A DNA stretch of 64,000 nucleotides, from contig NZ_JACHCM010000006.1 in the NCBI RefSeq assembly GCF_014200755.1, forward strand, positions 186,001 to 250,000, given 5' to 3'. Positions 8,028-17,986 of this stretch are shown piece after piece. The notes below the pieces were generated by a model. It saw only the letters and a list, made by a program, of their open reading frames with translations, was not told where the DNA came from and made no database searches. Position numbers and translations under genes: made by a program. This DNA is from Rhodanobacter sp. ANJX3 (GTDB lineage Bacteria > Pseudomonadota > Gammaproteobacteria > Xanthomonadales > Rhodanobacteraceae). Numbering within the stretch: position 1 is the first letter of the stretch; every line of letters begins with the position of its first letter.

Positions 8028-9491
8028 ATGTCCTCACCGCGACCCCAACAAGCCTCGAAGGCCAAAGCATCGCTGACCTCGGGGCCGATCGCTTCGACAT
8101 TGCTGTTCTTCGCGCTGCCGATTCTCGGCAGCACCGTGCTGCAGTCGCTGAACGCGTCGGTCAATGCGATGTGGATCGGCCACTACCTCGGCGAGGCCGC
8201 ACTCTCGGCGGGCAGCAATTCGTCGCTGATCATCTTTCTGCTGCTCAGCATGGTATTCGGCGTGAGCATGGCCAGCACGATTCTGGTCGGCCAGAGCCTG
8301 GGCGCGCGCAATATCGACGAGGCCAAGCGCGTGGTCGGCACCGGCACCGGGTTCTTTGTGGCGCTGTCGGTGCTGGTGTCGGTGGCGGGCTATCTGGGCA
8401 CGGCATCGATTCTGCGCTTGCTCGGCACGCCGGCCGATGCGCTGCCGTTCGCGATCGCCTATCTGCACGTGATCTTTATCGCGATGCCGGCGATGTACTT
8501 CCTCAACTTTCTGATGATGACGCTGCGCGGCGCCGGCGACTCGAAGACGCCGCTGATCTTCATGGGCGTGGCCGTGCTGCTTGATATCGGACTCAATCCC
8601 CTGCTGATCTTCGGCATTGGGCCGTTCCCGAAGATGGGCATCGCCGGCTCGGCTACCGCCACGCTGATCGCACAGATCATCGCGCTGGCTGCGCTCATCG
8701 CCACGCTGTACCGACGCAAGCATTTTCTGCGGCTGACCGGCACCGAACTGGGCTATCTGAAACCGGACCCGGCGCTGCTGCGCGCGCTGGTGTTCAAAGG
8801 CCTGCCGATGGGCCTGCAGATGATCGTGATCTCCAGCTCGGCGATCCTGATGATGCGTCTCGTCAACGCATACGGTTCGCATACCGTGGCCGCCTACGGC
8901 GCCGCCAGCCAGCTATGGACGTATGTGCAGATGCCGGCGATGGCGATCGGTGCGGCGGTATCGTCGATGGCCGCGCAGAACGTCGGCGCGCGGCTGTGGG
9001 ATCGGGTCAGCCGCATCGCGCGCACCGGGCTGATCTACAATTTTCTGCTGGGCGGCACACTAATCGGCATCATTTATCTGTTCAACCGCGCGGCGCTCGG
9101 GCTGTTTCTTCCGCACGACGGCGAAGCGATCCGGCTGGCGATGCATCTGAACGTCATCGCGGTATGGTCGTTCCTGTTCTTCGGCGCCACCTTCGTACTG
9201 TTCGGTGTGGTGCGCTCCACCGGGGCGGTATGGCCGCCGCTGTTCGTGCTGCTGATTTCGATGTGGTTTATCCGGCCGCCCTTCGCACTGCTGCTGCAGT
9301 CGCGGCTCGGGGCGGATTCGATCTGGTGGAGCTTTCCGCTGGGCTCGCTGGTGTCGATGCTGATGGCGATCGGCTATTACCGCTACGGCGGCTGGCGGCG
9401 AGCGCACATGCTCCGGCCAACGGCAGCCGAACAGGCGCCCACGACCGGGCAGGGCGTGCCGGCCACGGCAGTCATGCCGGTTACCGACTGA
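8028..9491 (+). CDS. MATE family efflux transporter
   Basis: A 487-residue, 12-helix inner-membrane protein. The N-terminus (SLTSGPIASTLLFFALPILG) and the NAMWIGHYLGEAALSA segment are typical of MATE exporters, with pseudo-symmetry between the halves (RGAGDSKTPL in the first, GVVRSTGAVWPP in the second). Members swap Na+ or H+ for organic cations, dyes or metabolites. It stands alone between the terminator at 7.9 kb and the multicopper oxidase, so substrate cannot be read from context. The polar C-terminal tail after about residue 465 is probably cytoplasmic. Confidence 0.9.
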   Translation: MSSPRPQQASKAKASLTSGPIASTLLFFALPILGSTVLQSLNASVNAMWIGHYLGEAALSAGSNSSLIIFLLLSMVFGVSMASTILVGQSLGARNIDEAKRVVGTGTGFFVALSVLVSVAGYLGTASILRLLGTPADALPFAIAYLHVIFIAMPAMYFLNFLMMTLRGAGDSKTPLIFMGVAVLLDIGLNPLLIFGIGPFPKMGIAGSATATLIAQIIALAALIATLYRRKHFLRLTGTELGYLKPDPALLRALVFKGLPMGLQMIVISSSAILMMRLVNAYGSHTVAAYGAASQLWTYVQMPAMAIGAAVSSMAAQNVGARLWDRVSRIARTGLIYNFLLGGTLIGIIYLFNRAALGLFLPHDGEAIRLAMHLNVIAVWSFLFFGATFVLFGVVRSTGAVWPPLFVLLISMWFIRPPFALLLQSRLGADSIWWSFPLGSLVSMLMAIGYYRYGGWRRAHMLRPTAAEQAPTTGQGVPATAVMPVTD

Positions 9492-9688
9492 CGAAAGTTC
9501 TTCCGCTCAGTGGAGAAACGGCCGCTTTGCAGGGCCGCAATATAAAGCTGCCACGCGACTGTCATTCGGCCTGCCTAGAGTGGCCGGATGATTTTTGCAC
9601 TTCTGTTCGGCCGCCCGGCATCTATTTTTTTCTTCTGTGCGAAAACGGCCGCGGCGAACGATCGGCCGCATGCGCGGAGCCGGAGCCG

Positions 9689-11338
9689 ATGACGCTTTCG
9701 CGTCGCCGCTTTTTGCTGGGCGCAGGCACCTTGGTAGGCGCCTGCGCGCTGACCGATGCGCTAAGGCCGGTACGCGCAGCACCCGGCATGTCCATGCCGA
9801 TGAAATCGGCGGATAGGAAAATGCCGCAGCTGACGGCGCCGAAGGTGCCGCTGCTCAACCCGACCTCACTGAGCAAATTCGTCGATGCGCTGCCGGTGCC
9901 ACCGATCGCGCGCGCCGCCGGGCAACGTACGCATCCGGCGTATCCCGGCCGTACGCTGCCGCTCTATCGCATGCAGATGCAGGCGTTTCGATCCAGACTG
10001 CACCGCGATCTGCCGCCTACGCCGCAGTGGGGCTACAACGGCAGCTCACCCGGCCCAACCATCCAGACCACGCGCGGCGAGCCGCTGCTGATCGAGTGGG
10101 CCAACAACCTGCCGACCACGCACTTTCTGCCGATCGATCACACCATCCACGGTGCGGAAAAGGACAAGCCGCTCGTACGCGCGGTCACACACGTGCACGG
10201 CGCGCGCGTACCGGCCGGCAGCGACGGCTGGCCGGAAGACTGGTACGTGCCGGGTAAATCCCTGCAATACCACTACCCCGGCGTGCAGGACGCGGCCACG
10301 CTGTGGTACCACGATCACGCGATGGGCATCACCCGGCTCAACATCTACGCCGGATTGTTTGGCGCCTTCACTGTGCGCGATGCCGAGGAGCTGGCGCTCA
10401 ACCTGCCCTCGGGCGATTACGACCTGCCGCTGATGCTGTGCGACCGGCTGATCGCGAAGGATGGGCAGCTGTACTACCCGGTGTCCGACGATCCCTCCGC
10501 GCCATGGGTGTCGGAATGCCACGGCAACGCCGTGCTGTGCAATGGCAAGCTGTATCCCTACTTCGAGGTCGAACCGCGACGCTATCGGCTGCGCCTGGTG
10601 AACGTGGCCAACACCAGTTTCTTCGATCTGTCGCTCTCGCACGATCATCCCTTCCAGCAGATCGCCAGCGATCAGGGCCTGCTCACCGCACCGCTGGAAC
10701 GCTCACATATCCAGCTGTACCCGGCCGAGCGTGCCGACGTGGTTATCGACTTCTCCGGACTGGACGGCCAATCGTTGCAGCTGCGCCAACAGTCCGAAGG
10801 CATTCTGGAATTTCGCGTGCGCGATCGCGGCGGGCACGATACCTCGGCGCTGCCGGCGGCGCTGCGGCCGGTGCCGCGCATCGATCCGGCCAGCGCCGTG
10901 CAGCATCGCCAGCTCGCCCTCGGCGAGCAGGACGACGCCGGTGGCAACGCCATGACGATGCTGCTGGACGGCAAGATGTGGTCCGATCCGATCAGCGAAA
11001 AACCTCGGCAGCACACCACCGAAACCTGGAGCTTCGTCAACATCACTGGCGACGCGCATCCGATCCATCTGCATCTGGTGCGTTTTCAGATCATCGATCG
11101 CCGACCGTTCGACCTGTTCGCCTGGAACGCACATCGCATCGTCAAATACACCGGCCCTGCGCAGCCACCGCCACCGCATGAAACGGGCTGGAAGGATACC
11201 GTGCGCGCCGACGCCGGCATGGTCACCCGCATCGCCATGCGCTTCGACGGCGAGCCCGGCCGCTACGTATGGCACTGCCACTTCCTCGAGCACGAGGACA
11301 ACGAAATGATGCGGCCCTACGAGCTTTTGCCCGCTTGA
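9689..11338 (+). CDS. Tat-exported multicopper oxidase (CotA/bilirubin oxidase-like)
   Basis: The 549-residue enzyme starts with a twin-arginine signal (SRRRFLLGAG) and a short Met-rich segment after cleavage. It has all four copper-binding signatures: THVHG (about residue 167), WYHDHAMG (about 206), HPIHLHL (about 457) and HCHFLEHEDNEMM (about 529-541). The last includes the type-1 Cys and an axial Met. The WYHDHAMGITRLN pattern matches CotA laccase and bilirubin oxidase rather than CueO. It should oxidise phenolic or tetrapyrrole substrates with four-electron reduction of O2 in the periplasm. A GGAG site precedes the ATG at 9689; a longer in-frame extension lies inside the MATE gene and is not real. 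No copper-resistance genes adjoin it. Confidence 0.9.
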   Translation: MTLSRRRFLLGAGTLVGACALTDALRPVRAAPGMSMPMKSADRKMPQLTAPKVPLLNPTSLSKFVDALPVPPIARAAGQRTHPAYPGRTLPLYRMQMQAFRSRLHRDLPPTPQWGYNGSSPGPTIQTTRGEPLLIEWANNLPTTHFLPIDHTIHGAEKDKPLVRAVTHVHGARVPAGSDGWPEDWYVPGKSLQYHYPGVQDAATLWYHDHAMGITRLNIYAGLFGAFTVRDAEELALNLPSGDYDLPLMLCDRLIAKDGQLYYPVSDDPSAPWVSECHGNAVLCNGKLYPYFEVEPRRYRLRLVNVANTSFFDLSLSHDHPFQQIASDQGLLTAPLERSHIQLYPAERADVVIDFSGLDGQSLQLRQQSEGILEFRVRDRGGHDTSALPAALRPVPRIDPASAVQHRQLALGEQDDAGGNAMTMLLDGKMWSDPISEKPRQHTTETWSFVNITGDAHPIHLHLVRFQIIDRRPFDLFAWNAHRIVKYTGPAQPPPPHETGWKDTVRADAGMVTRIAMRFDGEPGRYVWHCHFLEHEDNEMMRPYELLPA

Positions 11339-11546
11339 AATCGCCTTTTCCTGCGAATCGATGCGAAGTTTCTTGCGCTGTCGCCGCGCCGTCATCCAAG
11401 GCTCGCCGGCTGTCGCACAAGCGCCAACGCAACGTCATCTTGCCGGCCCAGACTCCCGCCGACCGTCGCGCCGGCAAGGCCCGCGGTTACGAATCAGGGG
11501 GAAACGATTCGATTGCAGCACTGTTGCCACTGCAGGAGACAAAGCC

Positions 11547-13592
11547 ATGCGCTTACCGATTCATCGCAAGCACTACAAACCACTGTTGCTCGGCCTGCTG
11601 ACCGTCACCATCGCCGGTATCGTCAGCGCCCAGAGCACCACCCCACCAGACAAAGACGCCGCGTTCCGTCAGGGCGTACCCGCGGCCGCCTCCAGACACC
11701 AGGCGGGCCTGCCCGGCGGCATCGTCACCCTCCACAATCCCGGCCAAGGCGGCGATCGCAGCGGGTATACCCGCACCCCGATCAAGCACGTGATTCTGCT
11801 GATCGGTGAGAACCGCACCTTCGACCATGTCTTCGCCACCTACACGCCGCCCAAGGGCCAGAGCATCAACAACCTGCTGTCCGAAGGCATCGTCAACGCC
11901 GACGGCACACCGGGACCCAACGTGGCCAAGGCTCAGCAGTGGCAGGCATCACAGACGGGCAAATATTCCAACACGCCTACGCACACCGCACCGTTCGCCA
12001 CGCTGCCGCCGATGAACACCGGCGGCGCGCCGACGCAGGCGCCGTTCTCTTCCGCCGCACAGGCACAGTCGGTCGAACCCGCGCTGCCGAGCGACGCCTA
12101 TCAAGAGCTCGCCGAAGGCGGCACCGGCCTGCCCAACGATGTGGTCGACACACGTTTCCCCACGCAGCTGGCCAACGCGCCGGTCGACATGCACGCGTCG
12201 ATCAGCTACGACGACTACGCCAACAGCCCGGTGCATCGCTTCTTTCAAATGTGGCAGCAACTCGACTGCAGCATGCAGAGCGCCACCGCGAAAAACCCCA
12301 GCGGCTGCCGTGCCGATCTCTTCCCGTGGGTAGAGACGACCATGGGTGCCGGCAACAACGGCGTCGCGCAGCCGGCCAACTTCACCAACGAAAGCACGGG
12401 CGAAGGCTCCACCGCCATGCAGTTTCTCAACGTGGCCAAGGGCGATGCGCCCTACTTCGCCGAGCTGGCGAAAACCTACACGCTGAGCGACAACTTCCAT
12501 CAATCGGTGATGGGCGGCACGGGCGCGAACCACATCATGCTCGGCTACGGCAACCCGATTTTCTACGCCGATGCCAACGGCAGCCCCACCGCACCACCAG
12601 GCAACCAGATCGAAAACCCCAACTCGCAGTCCGGCACGAACAACTGGTGGGTACAGGACGGCTACGGCGGCGGCTCCTACGTCAACTGCGCGGACGACAC
12701 CCAGCCCGGCGTGGCGGCGGTAAAGGGTTATCTCAAATCACTGCCGTACCGCACCTTCCGCGGCACCGACTGCAAACCGGGTGCCTATTACCTGGTCAAC
12801 AACTACAACCCCGGCTACATGGGCGATGGCACGCCCGCACCGCTGGGCAGCACGCAGTTCACCATTCCGCCGACCAAGCAGGACAACATCGCTCTGCTGC
12901 TGAGCAAGCACAACGTCAGCTGGAAGTACTACGGCGAAGGCTGGGGCGACGGCAAGGAAAACGGTGAGGCAGGCACTTTCTGCAACATCTGCGATCCGTT
13001 CCTCTACTCCACCCAGATCATGACCAATCCGACCTTGCGCGCCAAGAATCAGGATATCAACGACCTCTACACCGATATCCAGAACGGCACGTTGCCCGCC
13101 GTCTCCATCGCCAAACCCGACGGCATTCTGGACGGCCATCCGGCCTCGTCGAAGCTCGAACTGTTCGAGGGCTACGTCAAGAAGATCGTCGACATGGCCA
13201 AGGCCAATCCGGCGGTATGGAACGACACCGTCATCATGGTGACCATGGACGAAGGCGGCGGCTACTACGACTCCGGTTACGTGCAGCCGATCGACTTCTT
13301 CGGCGACGGCACGCGCATTCCGCTGCTGGTGATCTCGAAATACTCGCAGGGCGGCCGCGTGGTGCACACATACTACGACCACGTTTCGTTCGACAAATTC
13401 GTCGAAGCCAACTGGGGACTGGACGCCACCATCTCCCCGCGCAGCCGCGACAACTTGCCAAACCCGATCGCTTTGCGAGGCAACCCGTACGTGCCCGTCA
13501 ACGCGCCGGCCATCGGCAACCTGATGGACATGTTCGACTTCTCGCGCGGCGGCTGGACTACTGCTGCCGTGCAGGACGGCACGCAAAACTGA
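11547..13592 (+). CDS. Secreted phosphoesterase of the AcpA / phospholipase C family
   Basis: The 681-residue protein has a signal peptide (cleavage about VSAQ, residue 28) and the phosphoesterase fold of acid phosphatase AcpA and non-haemolytic phospholipase C. The N-terminal metal/nucleophile region reads IKHVILLIGENRTFDHVFATY. The C-terminal MVTMDEGGGYYD holds further metal ligands, with HVSFDKFVEANWG after it. The gene has an AGGAG site eight bases before ATG 11547; frames upstream are non-coding leader. The role is probably scavenging phosphate from phosphomonoesters or phospholipids outside the cytoplasm; which one cannot be decided by reading. A strong terminator follows. Confidence 0.85.
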   Translation: MRLPIHRKHYKPLLLGLLTVTIAGIVSAQSTTPPDKDAAFRQGVPAAASRHQAGLPGGIVTLHNPGQGGDRSGYTRTPIKHVILLIGENRTFDHVFATYTPPKGQSINNLLSEGIVNADGTPGPNVAKAQQWQASQTGKYSNTPTHTAPFATLPPMNTGGAPTQAPFSSAAQAQSVEPALPSDAYQELAEGGTGLPNDVVDTRFPTQLANAPVDMHASISYDDYANSPVHRFFQMWQQLDCSMQSATAKNPSGCRADLFPWVETTMGAGNNGVAQPANFTNESTGEGSTAMQFLNVAKGDAPYFAELAKTYTLSDNFHQSVMGGTGANHIMLGYGNPIFYADANGSPTAPPGNQIENPNSQSGTNNWWVQDGYGGGSYVNCADDTQPGVAAVKGYLKSLPYRTFRGTDCKPGAYYLVNNYNPGYMGDGTPAPLGSTQFTIPPTKQDNIALLLSKHNVSWKYYGEGWGDGKENGEAGTFCNICDPFLYSTQIMTNPTLRAKNQDINDLYTDIQNGTLPAVSIAKPDGILDGHPASSKLELFEGYVKKIVDMAKANPAVWNDTVIMVTMDEGGGYYDSGYVQPIDFFGDGTRIPLLVISKYSQGGRVVHTYYDHVSFDKFVEANWGLDATISPRSRDNLPNPIALRGNPYVPVNAPAIGNLMDMFDFSRGGWTTAAVQDGTQN

Positions 13593-13647
13593 TGAAGTAA
13601 CACCGCGCGGTTTCTGCTGAGGGTTCTGCTGAAGCGAACCGCGCAAA

Positions 13648-13682
13648 GGCCCCGGGCATGCCCGGGGCCTGCTTTGTTTTTG
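13648..13682 (+). terminator. Rho-independent terminator after the AcpA-type phosphoesterase
   Basis: A perfect 22-base palindrome, GGCCCCGGGCA and its complement (13648-13669), is followed by TGCTTTGTTTTT. It lies 55 bp after the phosphoesterase stop and just before the DUF3617 gene. An apparent ATG inside the hairpin is not a start. Confidence 0.85.
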
Positions 13683-13702
13683 TCAACGGAGAACACTTCA
13701 TC

Positions 13703-14185
13703 ATGCATCGACCGATTCGACACAGCCGACGCAGACTGCAAAATTCCGATGTCCGTCGCCGCTTTATCGTTCTTCTATTTCTTACTGCCGCGCTCGTCAG
13801 CACTGCCACCCTTGCCGACCCAGGCGACTTTCAGGCCATGCCCGGCCTGTGGAAAATCGTCACCCGCATCGTCAGTCACGGCCAGATCGTCGGCCAGCCG
13901 AAAACCACCTGGCACTGCGTCGACGAAGGGGCCGACCCCTGGGTCGAGTTCGCCACTATCGACGTACCGAATCAGACCAAGTGCCTGCGCCACGATCAGC
14001 GCCGCCGCAGCACGGCGCTGGACTGGTCGTTGAGTTGTCCGGGGAATACGTCGACGACCGGCAAGGGCCGCGTGGATTTCGATTCGCCGGAGCATTATGT
14101 GGCGAGTGTCGCGATGGAGGGGGAGGGGGAGGTGGTGCGCGTGGAAGGAAAGCGCTACGCGGCTTGCACCAGTCCGAGCGACTGA
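13703..14185 (+). CDS. DUF3617 domain-containing secreted protein
   Basis: A 160-residue exported protein: basic N-terminus, hydrophobic stretch (FIVLLFLTAALVSTATLA) and a mature domain starting DPGDFQAMPGLWKIVTRI, the usual opening of DUF3617 proteins (x-PGLW followed by a beta-rich domain). Four cysteines (WHC, TKC, LSC, AAC) could form two disulphides in the periplasm. The function of the family is unknown. The ATG at 13703 has a GGAG site (13688-13691). It converges on the RND pump gene, with hairpins between. Confidence 0.75.
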   Translation: MHRPIRHSRRRLQNSDVRRRFIVLLFLTAALVSTATLADPGDFQAMPGLWKIVTRIVSHGQIVGQPKTTWHCVDEGADPWVEFATIDVPNQTKCLRHDQRRRSTALDWSLSCPGNTSTTGKGRVDFDSPEHYVASVAMEGEGEVVRVEGKRYAACTSPSD

Positions 14186-14232
14186 GTTTTGTTTGCGGTG
14201 ATTCTCTCGAATCATCGAATGTAATCACCCCT

Positions 14233-14260
14233 CCCAGGCTCTATTGGGGGAGAGCCTGGG
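14233..14260. terminator. Hairpin between convergent DUF3617 and RND genes
   Basis: CCCAGGCTCT (14233-14242) pairs perfectly with 14251-14260 over an 8-base loop. It lies in the 183-bp gap between convergent genes. There is no immediate U-tract, so termination is inferred from position. Confidence 0.45.
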
Positions 14261-14301
14261 TAAAGATTCACTTTACTTTTCCCCGTTGATGTCTTTTTTG
14301 C

Positions 14302-14342
14302 AGCAGAGCTTTCGTCCTTCGCCGAAGGGTAAAAGCTCTGCT
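14302..14342. repeat. Nested hairpin of the 'AGCAGAGCTTT' intergenic repeat family
   Basis: AGCAGAGCTTT (14302-14312) pairs with AAAGCTCTGCT (14332-14342), and inside it CCTTCG pairs with CGAAGG. The same opening motif heads the larger repeats at 32370 and 33640, so this is a short member of that family rather than a gene-specific site. Confidence 0.6.
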
Positions 14343-14368
14343 TGCAAAGCAACGCAACAGGGATGGCT

Positions 14369-17300
14369 TCAACCCGCGGCTTGCGCGGACTTACCCATCG
14401 CCTTGAGGCGGCGCTTCGCCGCGCGGCGCTCCATCCGCGCCGCCTTGCGAATCTTTCGATCGTGATTCCACAGATAGATCGCCGGCGTACTCAGCAACGT
14501 CAGCAGCTGCGACACCAGCAAGCCACCGACAATCGCGATACCCAGCGGCTGGCGCATCTCCGAGCCCACGCCGAAACCGATCGCCAAGGGCAACGCCGCG
14601 CCCATCGCCACCAGAGTCGTCATGGTGATCGGACGGAAACGCACCAGCGCCGCCTCGCGGATCGCCTCGGGTGCCGGCAGGCCGCGTTCGCGTTCGCCGA
14701 CCAAGGCGAAGTCGACCATCAGGATCGCATTCTTTTTCACGATACCGATCAGCATGAGAATGGCAATGATCGCCATCAGGCTGAGCTGCGTATGCGTCAC
14801 CAGCATCGCCAAAAACGCGCCCGCGCCGGCGGCGGGCAGCGTCGAGAGAATCGTCAGCGGATGACCCAGGCTTTCGTACAAGATGCCCAGCACGATGTAC
14901 ATCGCGACGATCGCCGCCAGCAGCAGGATCATGCCGTTGGACTGCGCCTGCTGCAGGCGCTGGTTCTCGCCAGTGAAATCGAGCCGCACTTCTCCCGGCA
15001 GATCGGCTGCCGCCGCGATCTGCTGCACCAGCGCCACGCCCTTGTCCTGGGTGATGCCCGGCGCGAGGTTGTAGTGAATTTCCGAGGCCTGCTGCTGGTC
15101 TTCATGGGTGATCAGGGTAGGTGCGAGATTGGGTTCGATATGGGCTAGCGCGGACAACGGAACCATCTGGCCCTGCGTATTGCGCACGTAGAGGTCGAGC
15201 AGGGTTTCCGGGCTGATCCGCTCGGCGGCGGTTGATGTAAGTACCACCCAATATTGGTTGATGTCCGAGTAAATGATCGACGCCTGCCGTTGCCCGAAAG
15301 AGTTGTATAGCGCCGAATCGATCGTGCCCACGCTCACCTGCAGCCGCGCGGCGGCGTCGCGATCGATCCTCAGCAACTGCTGCTTGCCGACGCTGTCGAA
15401 GTCGCTGCTGATATCGCGCAGCTCTTTGTGCATGCGCATCAGCCGCTCTACCTTGAGCGACACCGGCTGCAGATCGCCGCCACTGCTGTCGATCAGCTGA
15501 AAGGAATACTGGCCGCCGCGATTGTTGCCGCTACCACCGCCGAGAAACTGCACCGGATTCAGGTACACCCCGACGTCCGCCAGTTTCTGGTAGCGCTCGC
15601 TCAATCGCGCCAGCACCACCTTGGCGCTTTCGCGGCGCTGCCCCGGGCCGCTGCCCTTGGGCTTGAGGTCGATATACATCGTGCCGTTACTGCCGACCGC
15701 GCCGCCAGGCCCGTTGTCGTTGCCGAGGATGGTGGTGGCATCGAATACCGCCGGGTCGGCCTGGGCGATGGCACCGACCTGCTTCACGCGTTCGTTCAAC
15801 AACTTCGGCGAAATATTGGCGTCGGCCTGGATCTGCGCCTGCAGCAAGCCGGTGTCCTCCTCCGGCATGAAGGCACCGCCAGCCGTTTTCACTACCGCAA
15901 CGCCCAACGCTGCGGTCAGGAGCAGCAGCAGCAGCGGCTGCCAGCGCATCAGCCGGCGATGGCGCATGGCCCAGTCCAGCGCGCGCTCGTAGCGATGGTG
16001 CAGACCACGATCGAAGCGTTCCAGCGCGCGTTCCAAACGTCCGGGTTGGTGCTCGCCGGCGTGTTCGAACTTGAGATAACTGGCGCACAGCGCCGGCGTC
16101 AGGGTCAGCGACACCAGGGCCGAGATCACGACAGCCGCAGTCAAGGTGACCGAGAACTCGCGCAGCAGCTTCACCAGCAGGTTGTTGCCGAACAGCAGCG
16201 GCGCGAACACGGCGATCAGCGATAGCGTGATCGAGATCACCGTGAAGCCGATCTCGCGGGTGCCGTTCAATGAGGCCTCCAGCGGAGTCTGGCCGTGCTC
16301 CATGTGCCGCACGATGTTCTCGATCACCACGATCGCGTCGTCCACCACGAAACCGATGCACAGCACCAGCGCCACCAGCGACAGCGTGTTCAACGTATAG
16401 CCGAAGGCCCACATCACTACGAACGCGCCGGCCAGCGAGAGCGGCACGCTGAGCGTGGCGATCAACGTCGGCCGCAGTCGGCGCAGGAAGACCAGCATCA
16501 CCAGCACCACCATTACGATGCTGATCAACAAGGCCACCTTAACCTCCTGCAGGGCCGACTTGGTGGTCTGGGTGAGATCGAACATGGGCGTAAGCTGCAC
16601 GTCCGCCGGCAGCCATTGGCGCAGCTGCGGCAGCTTGGCGCGAATCGCGGCGGCGGTGGCCACCGAGTTCGCTTCTGGCCGCTTGCTGATATTGAGGATC
16701 ACCGTGCGCTGACCGTTGAACCAGGCGCCCTGGTATTGATCCTGCTGGCCGCTGCTGATGGTCGCCACATCCGACATACGCACCGGCACGCCCTTCGTCA
16801 TCGCGATCAACAGATCGGCGAATTCGCCCGACTCGTGCAAAGCGTCGTTGGCGATCAGCGTGGTCTGGGTATGGCCGTCGCTCAAGGTTCCTTGCGGCGA
16901 GCTGACATTGGCGGCGATCAGCGCATTGCTGACATCGTTGGCGGTAAGCCCCTTGGCGGCCAGCGCGTCCGTATCCAGGGCGATGCGCACCGCGTGCGGC
17001 GAGCCGCCACCCACCTGCACACGCGCTACGCCAGGAATTTGCGCCATCGCCGGCCTAAGCAGGGTATCCGTGAGGTCGTACAGTTTTTCCGGCGGCAGGC
17101 TGGTCGAGGTCAGCGCAACCAGCAGCACCGGAATCTGCGAGGTGTCGAATTTGAAATATTGCGGCGGCGCCGGCAGGTCGCTGGGCATATCGGGCGCTGC
17201 GGCATTGATCGCCGCCTGCACGTCGAGGGCGGCCTTGTCCGCGTTGCGGCCGAGATTAAAGCGGATCTGCACGAACGCCGCCCCTTCGTTGCTCTCCGAA

Positions 17301-17542
17301 TGCATTTCATCGATGCCGGGAATCTGGCTCAGGTGGCGTTCCAGCGGCGCCACCACGGTAGACGCCATCGTCTGCGCGCTCGCCCCCGGCTGCTGCACCA
17401 CTATGTAAACGCCCGGAAACTCGAGCGATGGCAGTGCGGCTACGCCAAGCAGCAAGTAGGCGCAGATGCCTGCGAGTATCAAGCCCAGGGCAAGCAGCGA
17501 AGTGCCGGCTGGGCGGCGAATCATGGGGGCAAAGATATTCAT
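14369..17542 (-). CDS. RND efflux pump subunit, tandem paralogue 2 (MdtB/MdtC-like)
   Basis: A 1057-residue inner-membrane pump of the hydrophobe/amphiphile RND family with 12 helices and two large periplasmic loops. The N-terminus (MNIFAPMIRRPAGTSLLALG) matches the MdtB/MdtC group. The TM4 proton-relay motif FVVDDAIVVIEN lies near residue 400, with KKNAILMVDFAL in the second half. It is the downstream copy of a tandem pair; the partner at 17987-21160 shares the architecture, and the last ~150 residues are almost identical. No adaptor or outer-membrane gene adjoins it, so it must borrow partners coded elsewhere. Substrates are unknown. Confidence 0.9.
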   Translation of the reverse strand: MNIFAPMIRRPAGTSLLALGLILAGICAYLLLGVAALPSLEFPGVYIVVQQPGASAQTMASTVVAPLERHLSQIPGIDEMHSESNEGAAFVQIRFNLGRNADKAALDVQAAINAAAPDMPSDLPAPPQYFKFDTSQIPVLLVALTSTSLPPEKLYDLTDTLLRPAMAQIPGVARVQVGGGSPHAVRIALDTDALAAKGLTANDVSNALIAANVSSPQGTLSDGHTQTTLIANDALHESGEFADLLIAMTKGVPVRMSDVATISSGQQDQYQGAWFNGQRTVILNISKRPEANSVATAAAIRAKLPQLRQWLPADVQLTPMFDLTQTTKSALQEVKVALLISIVMVVLVMLVFLRRLRPTLIATLSVPLSLAGAFVVMWAFGYTLNTLSLVALVLCIGFVVDDAIVVIENIVRHMEHGQTPLEASLNGTREIGFTVISITLSLIAVFAPLLFGNNLLVKLLREFSVTLTAAVVISALVSLTLTPALCASYLKFEHAGEHQPGRLERALERFDRGLHHRYERALDWAMRHRRLMRWQPLLLLLLTAALGVAVVKTAGGAFMPEEDTGLLQAQIQADANISPKLLNERVKQVGAIAQADPAVFDATTILGNDNGPGGAVGSNGTMYIDLKPKGSGPGQRRESAKVVLARLSERYQKLADVGVYLNPVQFLGGGSGNNRGGQYSFQLIDSSGGDLQPVSLKVERLMRMHKELRDISSDFDSVGKQQLLRIDRDAAARLQVSVGTIDSALYNSFGQRQASIIYSDINQYWVVLTSTAAERISPETLLDLYVRNTQGQMVPLSALAHIEPNLAPTLITHEDQQQASEIHYNLAPGITQDKGVALVQQIAAAADLPGEVRLDFTGENQRLQQAQSNGMILLLAAIVAMYIVLGILYESLGHPLTILSTLPAAGAGAFLAMLVTHTQLSLMAIIAILMLIGIVKKNAILMVDFALVGERERGLPAPEAIREAALVRFRPITMTTLVAMGAALPLAIGFGVGSEMRQPLGIAIVGGLLVSQLLTLLSTPAIYLWNHDRKIRKAARMERRAAKRRLKAMGKSAQAAG

Positions 17543-17986
17543 GGCGCTTTCTTGGCCGACAACCCTGGCGGCGAGCCGCCACGTGTGAATCCCTTCGCCA
17601 CGGGCAGAGTGTCAGTGGCCATGGCGCGCGTCTCGATCATACCGGCGTTATGCCTGTCGGACAGCCATGGCGTATGTGCCTTAAGTCCTTACCCTGTCGA
17701 AAGGCAGGGGTCGCGCACCCATACAACTTCTCTGCGCAGCCACTCCGTCAACCCTCTTCCGGGGGCGCCATCAGATCTGTGGCGCTGCAACGCACGATCG
17801 AGCACCGCGTAAGCTGCGACGACGGGAGTGGTACGCGGTCTCGGCATGGCGATCGAGGCTATTCGCTAGCCGCGCCTCGATGCTGCATCACTTACTCCTG
17901 GTGCCACAGAGGAAGCTCTGCTTTTGATCGACATCAACGACAGCAAGCTCTCCCGCTACGCGCTCAGCGAGACGATCGGATTTTCT
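17543..17986. other. 444-bp gap between the tandem RND genes
   Basis: I find no gene here. About 170 bp next to the downstream pump start align with the region upstream of the other pump (21161-21330), including the conserved element at 17671-17711. Near 17910 is an isolated AAGCTCTGCTTTT, a remnant of the intergenic repeat family. Confidence 0.6.
17671..17711. repeat. Duplicated leader element, copy 1
   Basis: A 41-base block beginning CGTATGTGCCTTAAGTCC and ending with a GTCGAAAGGCAGGGGT tail matches 21289-21329 with one mismatch. Each copy lies about 130 bp upstream of an RND start. CCCTG and CAGGG within it can form a small hairpin. Confidence 0.75.

Noticed and set aside
17671..17711. 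FliA (sigma-28) promoter in the duplicated leader
   Set aside because: TTAAGTCC and GTCGAAAG resemble the two boxes, but the spacer is about four bases too short and the strand is opposite to the pump genes.
14342..17812. Long plus-strand frames opposite the RND pumps
   Set aside because: They mirror the pump codons, have repetitive His/Arg/Gln composition and no family match.
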